Shown: one piece after another, positions 49,154 through 61,360 of the stretch
Numbering within the stretch: the stretch's first letter is position 1
Layout of the letters: every line of letters begins with the position of its first letter
Assembly (NCBI GenBank): GCA_013399305.1
Contig: VXAI01000046.1
Coordinates: 349,545-413,544, forward strand
Reading direction: 5' to 3'
DNA: 64,000 nucleotides
DNA from: Rostratula benghalensis
Lineage: Eukaryota > Chordata > Aves > Charadriiformes > Rostratulidae
Notes under the pieces: generated by a model
What the model was told of the DNA's origin: nothing
The model's input: only the letters and a program-made list of their open reading frames with translations
Databases searched by the model: none
Position numbers and translations under genes: made by a program

Positions 49154-49946
49154 GTGCTTGCACAATGCCCCAAGCAAATTTATCTATCTTCTACTTCACA
49201 GATTTGTAACAGGGTTATGCTTTGCTCATTTCATTTTAAAAGTACATGAAAGTCTGTTTAGGGTGGGAAAGATTAGAAGCTTCAAATGTTGTTTTTGTTT
49301 TTTCTTTTTGTGGCTTTCTGAGTAAAAGAAAAAAACAAAACCAACATTCCAATTTGAAGCGGCAGCAGGCATTTTATGGCATTTCACCCTCCCATCCCAA
49401 TAACCCTTACCTTCCCATAAGTCTCCCTAGTTTTCTGTTCTCCTTTCTCCTGCCAACAATATGTGCTGTGCTCTTTCTCTATACAGTACAATACATCTCC
49501 AGAGATTTAAATAGAGCATGCTTTTCTCCGTTACTTATGAATCTCAGAAAGTTCTCATGAGAGCAAATTCAAGTTTCACCTCACACGCTTGTTTTTTGGC
49601 AGTTGCTTGCATTTTTCCCCCCACTGTTCCCACCAAACAACCTTGTGCTGGAAAATACAACAATTAACTGTAACTTCCAGTAACAGCTGCTCTTTTTCTG
49701 TTTAGTACAATTGTTATTGCATAACAGATTACTTCTTTCAAGTGTACAAATTTTAAAGCTTTCCTTTTTCAAATCACTATTAAAAATAGCCAAGATCATC
49801 CAGAAAGAAAAAAGTAAAACTGCACACATCAATTAGTAGTTTGGATTTTTATCTTCTATTATGCATTTAGAACTTGTTAAAAAAATGCTCTTATTATTGC
49901 AGTCAGTGTTAGTGTCTTCCCACTTATTTGCACACTTTAATGACAT

Positions 49947-49978
49947 AGTCTCAGAGGAGAAAATAGTAGGTAAATACT
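49947..49978 (+). repeat. 32-bp direct repeat, copy 2
   Basis: Starts AGTCTCAGAGGAGAAAATAG and ends GTAGGTAAATACT. It differs from copy 1 by one base and lies 825 bp downstream of it. Confidence 0.9.
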
Positions 49979-50716
49979 TTTAGCCGTTGGCATTTCTTTA
50001 TATGTTTGAAGCAAATATTAAAGAAATCCCTATACTATGAAGCTTGACATGGCATACTTATATAATTTTTTTCCTCTTTCTGCTGACCACTGCTTTCTTC
50101 AAAGGGTGTTACTAAGGGAACACAAATATTACAGCACCTTAAATCAGCTGTGATCAAACTTCCTGGCCAGATGATCCACTTACCTCCTTTTCCACGACAA
50201 GGGAGGGACAGACTAATATGGTCTCTCTCCGACCTGCCTACAAACTGAGCTGTCTACTGTACTTCATTAGAAATCAAGCTTTCCGTTCCTACTCCAAACA
50301 TTGCTACAACCATCCAGAAATGGAGAGTAAAGATCCTGCTACGTACTACATTGACAAAGCAATAAAGAAGTGAGAAACCTTCAAGAGCTGGTAAAAAAAA
50401 AAAAAAAGCAGCACGGCCCTTTGGCCAGAGGTCAGCCAAAAGGCCTTGGTTACTTCAGAAACTAGCACACATTTTACTGAGGAACATAGAAATAAAGAGA
50501 CAACAGCTGGAAGTAGCACTATCAGAAGATTGCCTTTTTGTTCACCTATCAGAAAGCACATCTGTTTTGGATACAAATTCAAACATCCTCAGTATCAACA
50601 AGAGACCAATTTAGGCACATTAGTATTATTTCCTCGGCATTAGGCACATAGTAGTCTAATAAGTAAAAGATACTTTCCACACCCTCAGAAATGAAAGTAC
50701 TTTGTTTCACTGCACA

Positions 50717-50754
50717 ACTCTTCTCAGGAAACCTGACTCTTCTCAGGAAAACTG
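50717..50754. repeat. 19-bp tandem duplication
   Basis: ACTCTTCTCAGGAAACCTG is followed directly by ACTCTTCTCAGGAAAACTG, one mismatch in 19. A recent local duplication with no evident function. Confidence 0.9.
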
Positions 50755-53700
50755 ACTTCCAGTTTTTGACACTTTTTCAGTCACAACCCTGTTAAAGTGA
50801 ACAATACAGTAAGACTTGGAAAGTCAGCATCTGAACAAAAGGAAATTAAAAAATATCAGCCAGAATTCAACAGATGCAATATTTTCTGTAGCACGATTGA
50901 GGCATCAAATAATAAACATGAAGCCAAAGCAGCAGCACATGCTTGGCAAAAAAAAAGAAAATAAAATTTGCTAAATTAGAGAGCTGGGTGCTTCACAAAT
51001 GCTTTTTAAATAGACTAATAAAATAAATTATGTCTGAGAATGAAGGGACTAAACTGCAGTTGCGCTTTTTCTATAGTAAAGGATCAAGGAGCAAAATTTG
51101 AGAATTTGAATATTTTCAGGTTATTGAAACAAAATAAGACCAAAAAAATAAAAGGAGGGGAAAAAAGAATGCAGATATCTGTGAAAAAAATGGAAAGCAC
51201 AGTGGTAACTTTCTTGAAATAATTCCCAGCCCTATGAACCCTGCTCTATTCCCTCATAAGAAGTAGCAAGTTCCTTTTCCTTTAAAGTGCATGATACCAA
51301 GACCAAAATTGTTTTAGCTTTATTTCCACCTCAGATGTTCAAGATGTTGGCAGCTGATGGCAATGCACTGCAGAAAACTTCTGCTGTGTAACCATTCTGC
51401 CATCTAAGGAAGAAAGCCTGTTTAGCTTCAATGCAGAGAGAATTTCATCTCATACACGTGCAATCCCCAGTGGGTTCATGCTTTTCAGGCTATAGAAACA
51501 ACACATGTTTTTTAAGATGCTAGCACTGAAGAACAGCTATCAGAAACGCAAATAAAAAGAGACAAGAATCCAGCTGCCAGATTACCATGGAATCCCAGGG
51601 GAAGAAGCAAGTCCAAAGGCTGCTCCAGCAAGTCTTAGGGAAGGAAGGCCACAACAGATAAACTTTGACTCAGAAATACATGTTTTTCACGCCCATGAAT
51701 AGTCTTCACACAAGAATGCTTCAAAGACACAGGCTATTTGCAAACATAATGTATATGCAAACATCACTAGCACTTCAGAGGCTTCTGGTCCAATCAAATG
51801 TGATGGCTGAACAAAATGTGGATATGAGCACAAACATTTCTACCTGCTGTCACAAAAAGAGAACATACTAAGAGCTACAGAATAATGGAAGCCATTAATA
51901 GCCTAATTTGGTGTCACCAGTGGTTCTTCAACATTAGAGAAACTCAAGAAACTGAACCATATGGCTTTAAAATGAAGGATAAAAATCTACTCAAACTATT
52001 TACCCTACATGCAAATGACTCTGTAGCCTTTTCTTCTTCCAGGTCTTTCATCTGGTTGTCTAGCACAACTGGCAGCTGGCCTCTGGTTCTCTTGGGCCCC
52101 TGTCCTGACTGCATACTACTGATCTTTCATATCCATTGAGCACCAGGCCTCACCCAAATATTCCATTTCCATAAAGCCAAAAAAACCCCAATCATCATTA
52201 TACCTGATATCAAAACGCATACAGTTCCATACAATTTCAAAAGTGTATACTGGTAGTAAACTGGTCATCCAACAGTTCACCTGGCAATTGCACTCTTTTT
52301 CCTTTATTTTAATCAGATGTGTTGCAGCAACCCAGCAGGACAATAATTACCTCACTAAGGGAGATTTAGAGTACATGGGATTTAGATTTACCCCCAAAGG
52401 GAAAAGTCCTAGAAAAAGAAACATAGCTCAGGCAGCAGCAGTTTTTATTTGTTCTAAGATATCAACCCTGAGAAACTGGGTAGTTAACTATACTCTGTTA
52501 CAGGATATGGTACATAAATCAGTAAGAATCTTCCAGATTGAGTGGAAAGTGTTTAAGGTTAACAAAGCTCTTATTTGTACATCAGGTTCCAGGTAATTTC
52601 ATTTGAAGTTCGAAAGCCAGAAACAAACATACATCCCTAAAAAAAAAATACTAAGTAAACTTTAAAGCACCACTATCCAGGGGAAAAAAAAAATTTAAAA
52701 AACCAGCAAACCAAACCAAAACCACAAACAAAACTCTTGCCACATGTAGAAACTTCATTCCCAAACAGCAAGTGCATAGTTTATAAAAACAAAATGTTGT
52801 AAAGAACTCCTATGATTTGAACCTTTTTGATGGCATTTTAATGTTATCATGACTGAACTAATCATGCCCAAAAATACTTAGTTTGTTTTACTTACAAGCT
52901 TATTTTTCCTTAATAGATGTGTAACATCATAGCCTCTAGCTATTAACTTCGTTTCTGTCATCATTTTTTCCTGATGTTTCTGAAGGTGTAGTGCTCTATT
53001 CCAACACTTCTGAACTTCGTAGTATTTCTTCCCCCCCCCCCCTTTTTTTTGACAAGCACAAGTGCAGTCCTTTTTTATTTGGTCTGAGAACAAACACATC
53101 CTCCTTCACAATCAGCTCACTCCTCAGCTTTGATACACTCAGTGAAGCTCCTTGACTCCCCACAGGTACTGCATCTGACTACGTTACACACCAGCCTTCC
53201 AAAAAAACAGCAGCTGCTCAATCAGTCCTAGAGATCTTCATCCCACTAACCTTCCTCCTACACTGGCTTTGGGAAGATTTTTCAGTGTCAAAACAGTCCT
53301 TTACTCTGTGGGATGGCTTTATCAAAAGCAACACCTAGCATGAAGGACATAATACCTCAGCTTCACTGGCATGAGAGTAAGAGGCTGAATTGCCTACCTG
53401 GGAGGGGTGCAGTCCTGACTAAAGATGTCCAGCTGTTCTGTAGTAAGGGTCAGATAAAAACTTGGGTAGAAAAATATAAAATATTTGCAGCAAATATAGC
53501 ACTGAAGCATAAGGAGGTAATTCAAGCAAGCAATTCCTGCCCTGCTGGGCAACTTTGACTCAAGGGATACTACAAATAATATAATTTGCTGAGACTCTGC
53601 TGTGAGCATTTATGTGGCAAAGAGCAGTTCCTGATGGAAGGCAGTACTTCACAAAAACCCTCCCCCTCCTGCCCAAAACATCAACACTGCACCACCTAAA

Positions 53701-56700
53701 AAACTTTCAGTCACTTATGTATCAAAAGCCACAGAACTTGTAAGTTTTAATAATCAGCACCATACTTACCAATAGATCTTCATTTTTAACAAAGTTTGCT
53801 TTGGACAGGATGCTGTTTATCACCATTATTTACTATATTATTACTTGAAGATTGTGACACACTACAGAAACTTTATTTTGATGGAGAATATACATAGGAA
53901 TTGTGCTGCATATAGCAAGATCACATAAAAAATATTTTATTTATCTGTCTCAAGCTTGGAATACATGGATTATGGCTGTACTTGCTTAAGCTGTTTGCTT
54001 ATATGAATGTCTTCATTAGAAGATTTCTCAAATGCTAACAGCTTGTTAAATATTAATTTGTAAGAGGAAGGTCTATTGATCCTACCCTTTTTATAGGAGT
54101 GGCTTCTACAACCAGCAGCAGTGGAAGTAACAGAGTCAGCAAATATAACATAAATAGGAGACTTCACACTTGGGTCACTCAGGTCCCACGCCCACACGGG
54201 CAGGACAATGATTAGACTTTAAGGTCCAAGCACAGATATTTTATTTTTTGTTGTTGTTGTTACTGGCTTGCCTAATGCTAAATATGAGGCCCCATAGTAC
54301 TGGGGATGCTAATAGGATATGCACTTCTCTCTACCTCTCCACAATAATCATTCACTCCAAACATAGCGCTTATTTGTAGTGGAGACAGATTAACCTACAT
54401 GATTGGTGCAGTCCTTGACCCCTTTGCTGAGATTGCACACAGTTTCCAACAACCACCAAGAGTGATGGCTGTTTTTTATGACTGTAGATACTTCCAGTAA
54501 ACAGAGATCACCGTAAGCCATGCACAGAGTTTCAGAAGCGGATTCTGGTTCCTTGCTACACAGAGTAGCATTTCACATAAGCTTACTAACAGAAGACATT
54601 TATTCTTTATATTAAATAATAATGAAAGCACAAAACTTACTTATATCCAGAGAAAGAAACCCCTTGGACTAATTGCAATATTTGACAACTGTGGTATACT
54701 TGGAAAGACAATTTGAGCAGCCTACTATACTAGGCTCAAAGTGCCCTTAATTATATTGTTTGTATAAGACTGAACTACTTTATGCTGCTTTTGGACAGTA
54801 AGACTAGTATCTCTGGGGACTATCATGAAAAGGTCATGTGTATCTCACAAGACTATCCAAAATCCCTAGATTTTTAATAAACACATTAATCCATGCTAAG
54901 TAGCTCACATTCCAGCTACTGCTCTATTTTGAGGTCATTTGTTGTACTTGTATTAAAAAAAAAATAAAATAAAAAAAGAGTGTCACCAGTTTGGAAGTAC
55001 TTTTAAAGAGAAAAGAATGGTTAGCTTTGTACACAAGAGAGCACCGGGGGAACCAGCTGCTTCCATTACATCACTAATTACCAGCTAATGGAGCTGCAGT
55101 GAAGGAGCCAGAATGTGGTAAAGTGATCCATACAGTAACATGAGCTAGATGCTCCAGAGTGAACTGGAGAGCTCATCCTTAAGCTGATTGGTTGTTTTGC
55201 CCACCTGGGAACTTTAATAAAATCTTTAAATCAAAGCAAGTGCTCATTATTGAAGCAGCACTCATGTCAGCAACGTTCTGATCTGATGGCTTACTCCTTA
55301 GTCAATACCTGAATCTGAGATATTACTAAGGGATAACTAGATTTTCCTATTGCAGTTTTGAAGGGCCAAGAAGTTACAGGCAGAATTACCTATTAAAAGC
55401 AGAACAGCCTCTTAAAATTACTTCTGTCTCCTGAACACTGCAAAAGTAAGGTCTCTACAAAAGGGCAGAGAAAGCTATCAGCCATAGCTGTGACAATACA
55501 GGGTAATACAATCTGTAACAGCTGCAGACAAATTGCAAAGATGTGCCGAATTTAACATCCAAGTTACAGAAGCCTACACACAGCCCTTCCTAATGATTGT
55601 ACTAGAAAAAAAAAAAAACAATTTTCTTATAAACCCTGAGTGATGTTCTTCTGTGCACCCACATTTAGAACAGGCTATATATAAAGCAGTAAGAAAACTT
55701 TGCAGGTAATAAAGCAGGCTGCTGGCATGAATGAAGTATATGGAATCATGCATGTTTAAATGCCAGCAAGGCAAAAATTTTGCCACCTACTAAGTGTGCA
55801 TTAGAACTGGGTCTTCATCCCAAATTACATTTTTTATTGGAAAACTCCAAAATAACCCAAAATATTTTCTTGCTCAGTTTTTCAAAAAGATGTTTTAAGT
55901 ATAACAAATTTGAATGTCCCTCTTTCCTGGCTCTGACAATACCAGAATTAAAGGCAAACATCATATAACATTTTAAACTTTTTCTCTATTATTTTTATTC
56001 CCCCCCACCCTCCTTGCAAGGGCTATACCTTCTCAGTATTGAAGAAGTTTTAAAACAGCAGAGAAAACAGGAACACTAGATCACTAACAACTTTTTGTCC
56101 ACAATGTACTGAAGTTTTCTAGTTTCCAGGTGGTTTATATATATTTTTCAATTAGCAAAGTCAAAAGCCCAGGAACCAAAAATCTAGCCCAAACAAAAGC
56201 CAGAAAACATACTGCAGAGACCAAACAGAAGGAAAAATACGTAAACCAGACAAAAAGAAATCATTTGCGCTGTAGATTCTTTACCCTTGTCATACTAGGA
56301 GCACTACAAAAGTTAAGTGTTATTAAAAAATAATAATTATTGTACTACAAGAAAAGAGAGGCCAACTGCAGATACTGAAAGGTATATATAATGTGTAAGT
56401 CTTAGTACATCACCCAGTGTTGCTAAAAAATGCATTTGATTTCTTATCAACTAATGGTTTTTAATCAGAGCAATGTTTCCACAGTACTATTCACCAGCAG
56501 AGAATTATGTATATGTAAGCATATCATTATGACAAACACAATAGCAAGTTCATTTCTTGATTACTTTATAGAAAATTAGGTTTAAGCCAAATATATAACA
56601 AGAAACTAATGACTTCCCAGGATAGCTGAAACTAATATTTCAATACAACCCATATGTATAAAACATCTATCAATTTTCCCTATCTCAATGGGATAAAAAT

Positions 56701-59700
56701 GTGTTTTCAGAGGGATTCACACATTTAATGGATAATTAATCATCCTTTTCATACCAGATTGTTTTGATCTAGACTTACAAGATACACATGCATACTTTTG
56801 CAGTTGCCCACTTACAAATCATAGCAACTAAAATGACATAATCAATATTTAACTTATTTATCTCACAATAACAGCCAGTACTCTCAGCAGCAAACAATCC
56901 ATTAGAATAGTGTGCTGCTTCAGTCAAACTCTTCAGAAACATGTAATATATAACAGAAGAGCAGGCAGCTCCTTTAACAACCCAGACTTAGAAAGCTATA
57001 AACAGGGAGGTAAGTATTTTTAACAACTAATCCTCAGCAGATAGCACTCATTTGCAAGTAATTTATACTTTCCATAAATGTCAGCTCATAAAGGCCTGAT
57101 AACATGTGGTATTTATTCTTAGTAAAACATATTGCAAAGAACTTAGACACAGTTTACTTAACCTCTCCTATACACATAGACTATATTTGACCTCCTCCAA
57201 TACACTTTCAATTATCATATTCATCTTTCTCATCTGGAAAAAAAAAAAATCAACCACTGCTCACAGGATTTTAATTTGAATTTAATTCTCAGATCCTTAT
57301 GACTGCAAAACCAAGAGATACACATATATTAGAAAATATTGTCAATTCAGCTTTGAAATAGAAGTTCTATAATTTTTCATTTTCAGTCACAGTTTGAATT
57401 TGATTTTTAAAAGATAACTTGCACCTTACTCCCAAATTCCTCCAAAGTCCAGGCCACCAAACAATTACTGTCTGTCTACATGAAATGAAAAATTTATCCA
57501 AAAGTGTGACTAAGTCTTTAACAATAAAGTACTCCAGGCACTAAGAACTTTTTAAAAGGCATACCTTTTATCTGAGAAGAAAATACAGACATGTCTCCTT
57601 GATGTTGGGCCTGCCACAATGCAGAAGGCAAATCACAAAACAGAAACAATGCCTAAATGAAGTCCATGGTATCTATGGAGTAAGATAGTAAACCCTAAAA
57701 TTATGAATACTTATGATGAAATACGGTCAAAAGCCATCAAGTATCTTGGAATAACTGCTAGAGCACACAAACCCAAGGAAAACAAACATAGATACCCTCA
57801 CCAGACTTGGAAGTCATCTTACAAAAAGAGGAGATGTCCTCTCTGCTTTTTCAGGCTGATCAGCCACACTTGCCAAAAGATGGAGAAAACAAGATGCAGC
57901 TGTGGCCAAAGGAGAAGAAGTGAAGGAGATGACTACATGACTTGGAGCAAAAATCCTCAAAAATAGAAGCACTAAAGACTTTGACTGAATGCACCTGCAT
58001 CCTGAAGTAGCTGAGCAGGTTTTGTTCTAGAAAAGCTGCAGTTCTCCAAAGTCAGTAGCAGATATTTTGCATGCCTGGCTGACGATCGTAGCTTGGGTGC
58101 CAGGAGTTAGTGAGACATATTAATAAGGCTTCAGCTGGGGCTAATTTGCCTCACCTGTTCCTGATGTTAATTGCCCGAGGAACACCTTGGAGCATTTTGG
58201 GGCTGGGCTGTCCCGTGGTAACTTTTGTGTTCACAAAGTAAAAACATGCTGTTACATAGTGCTAATCTTTGCAATTGTTGATTAGGCAACTGAGAGCTGC
58301 ATCTTAATTACATATTTTAGCAGGTGGCACTTACCAGCCCTATACCAGTTTCAAAACCAGTGTAACACAATAGAAGACCCTCTTCGTAAATACATCTCAT
58401 TTCTATGAAAACTTCTTTTCCTGAAAATTAACATCTGCAAACTGCCACAGCAATACCTGCAATCAAAGCACAAACTCCCTCCCTTGCTGTCATCGCCACG
58501 GCCTACTTAAGGGAAATTTTATGATACAAACACCAACTTTACATCTCAGTTTTGGTTGTCTCAGAGAATCCTGTGATTCTCAAGCAATTCTGCCAGTTGA
58601 GTGGTACATTATACAGTCTCAAAAACCTTCAGTCTCAAAAAGGCACATTGAGTGGCCTGGTCTGCTGCCTGAATTTCATGTGACCAAAGTATCTTCCTAA
58701 CTATCAGCACCCAGACAGTTGGTTAACTTTGTGGTTAAGGTGCACATGCATTAGATCTTTTGCTGGCCAGACTACGCTAATGGGTAACATGATTTATTAA
58801 ACTTAGAATCAATATAACTAGGCTGGCAAAAGCATTTCAATGTAGAATAAGATATTTCACCCAAATAGACTCATCGTAGGAGGAAAATACATAGCCAAGT
58901 GGTAGTTCCTAAATTCCCTGTATCCCTAGCCATGGTTACTTACTGTTGCTGCTGCTCTACTGTTTTCTGGGCAAATGTTTTGAGCTGAATTATGCTGAAG
59001 GTAAGTGTTTCAGCCAAGCAGAGAAATGTTTTGTCAAAGCTACGCACATCTGCAGTGGAAAAAATGGTCTCACACAGCAGAGAGCTGTCATATTATAAAG
59101 CCTGGGAGCAGTCTACAAAACCTTATGTCAGTACAAAATATTACTGAAACATCACAGAGAGACAGCCATGACTTGTCATCCATTCAGGGAATCATATTTC
59201 ACAGGCCACAGACCTGTGAATCAGAACAGCATCTGTGGCCTTAGTCATGGACTCTGACCCCTGAATCTACCCTAACCTTCCAAATGCATGCCAACACCCC
59301 AAGTCATCAGAGCACAGATTTAGCTTTACATCAACCTGACTTACAATGTTTACCTATAATGATTTGCTGAATGGGAACTGAATAGGAATAGTCTTCAGGA
59401 AAAAAAAAAAAAAAAAAAGATTTAGTATCAAAGTCTGTGCCTTCTCCTGGCATCTGAAGATTTCACAGTGTGGATATCTGGAGAATGTCTTAGAAGAATA
59501 ACAAAGATTAACAGTTCAGCATCAGACAGAAAGCACTCTGCTGGGACTGTGTTCACACCTGTTGCTCTGTGTTTCCAATTAGCTTGATCTTGGAGCAATG
59601 GATGCTGTCCAAAGATTTACATAAATACCAAATACAGTTAAAAGTACAGATTTCCTACAGTGTTCTAATTTAACATTAGCCAGACACATTTGCGATAAAG

Positions 59701-60868
59701 GCTGAATTAAAAGTCTGTTGTCTTGAAGCAGGGAAACCATTTACAGTGAGAAACTTCGAATCTAGAAGGAGTAAGTCCCAAGAGATTTGTATGTCAGCTT
59801 GTACCTATTCAACATGGCCAATATTTTAAGTGCCTTTAGCCAGGTCAAGTCCTATGAAGCATTCACCAGTCATTGGTATGAAAATGTGGTTACTAGGTTC
59901 CCTAAGGAATATGTATTTATTAAATGTTGACATTAGCATAACCTGCATGGCTGCATGGCCTGCTCAGGCACAAAGTCTGTTGAAATGAAAAGAATTCTTC
60001 CAGTAGAAGACATTATGCTATTTGGTTAGCCACCAAGTACTCGGAGAGTTCTTTTCACTCACAAGTCTCACAGAGCTGCACAGTGGTTGGGGAGCTCTGG
60101 TTCAATGGCAAAGCAGACTCAGAAGTAAACTGAGCTGATGAGATTCTTCCTTGGAAGAGGACAAGCAAGAGCAGGCCTGGCAGAGATGCTGTTGGGGCTC
60201 AGGCTGCTGGTTTGTGCTGTCACACAAGAACAAAGGGGAAAGCACCTCAGTCAACAAGGTGTTGGAGGGCAAAGGGAGGGATGAATTTTCATACAATTAG
60301 GTACAAAGAGTTGGGTCTAGGCAGGCACTACTTTGGAGATTAATTTTTCCCTTCACATGCCTCTATATGTAATTACAATTTTTGGCACCCTCCTAAATCA
60401 TTTCAATCAGACTAGTAATGTACTTTTCACAGAAAGTTTAGACAGTATACACTGAAAAATGGACAGTATACTTTAATAGATTAATGTAATTCATTAAGAG
60501 CCAGTAACTTCTCATGGAAAACAATATCACTGAGTCTGCTGAGTTCCTGTATTCTTTTTAATTTTTTTTTTCCTGCTTCCCTGTTCTTCATTTATTAAGA
60601 TTTGCATGACAGCAAGTTGGGGTTTTTTTCCTGGAAGTTCTTTAGTTCCACTTCTTTCTCCTTTCTCTGAAATCACAAGCTGCTGACTATAAAACTGCAA
60701 TTCCCCATGACAAAACAGAGAATATTTGCAATAAAACAATTAGCAGGAAGAACATTAAAAGCCAGAATGGAGCATCAAGTTTTCAAGCAAAACAAGATAC
60801 TGTGCTTAAAGGTATAAAACTTACATTTTTCTGAAGATTTAGAAAGATCTTTAACCAATACTGGTATT

Positions 60869-61360
60869 TTCTGGAACTTCCAAGGACTTTTTCTGCAGCT
60901 TGCTGGGAAATAATGACTCTGAAAATTTTCAAGAGCTCTCTTAGATTTCTCCTAGTGGTTTCTAGGAATTACATCAGTCCATTTTAGCAATATTCCTGAG
61001 GCTTTCAAGGAATGCACTTTCTGTTTTCTAGCAATTAATTCACTGCTTTCTAGCAATTTCCCCACTCCTTTCTAGGAATTTCCCTGCTGCTTTCTAGAGC
61101 TTCCCCATCTAGACTCTAGAAATCCTGATACTGTCTAGATATTTACCTGGTGCTTTCTAGGAATGTCCTGTCATTTTTTCCAGGTATTTTTTCCACACTT
61201 TCTTTGAACTTTGTCACTCACATGCTGCTTTCTGTGGCTGTTCCCAATGCTTTCTAGTACTTTTCCCCCCACTTTCTATGAATTTTTTGCAGCTGCCTAG
61301 AAATTCCCCTATTCCTGTATAGGAATCTTTCCATCCTTTCTTGAACTCACTGTCAAGGAG
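60869..61360 (+). repeat. Degenerate 22-bp tandem array (about 22 units)
   Basis: A motif resembling TTCTAGGAA, followed by about 13 C/T-rich bases, recurs with 22-bp spacing. Unit starts are at 60869, 60891, 60917, 60939, 60960, 60982, 61004, 61026, 61048, 61070, 61092, 61114, 61133, 61155, 61178, 61200, 61230, 61252, 61274, 61295, 61317 and 61338. Seven consecutive intervals from 60960 to 61114 are exactly 22 bp, so this is a true, much-decayed minisatellite. Six units keep the TTC-N3-GAA form. Confidence 0.88.

Larger units (their letters stand above)
45701..60868. other. Intergenic region downstream of AQP9
   Basis: About 15 kb of AT-rich sequence without a recognisable gene, pseudogene or CR1. 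It contains AATAAA hexamers at 48645 and 48665, a 32-bp direct repeat at 49122 and 49947, a 19-bp tandem duplication at 50717-50754 and a C12/T8 run near 53031-53050. A GTT run lies near 54248 and an A run near 59401-59419. Part of the left end may be AQP9 3' UTR. No LIPC exon was identified. Confidence 0.6.

Noticed and set aside
48898..49209. 103-codon frame with a signal-peptide-like start
   Set aside because: No recognisable family, no splice context and no codon pattern; treated as chance.
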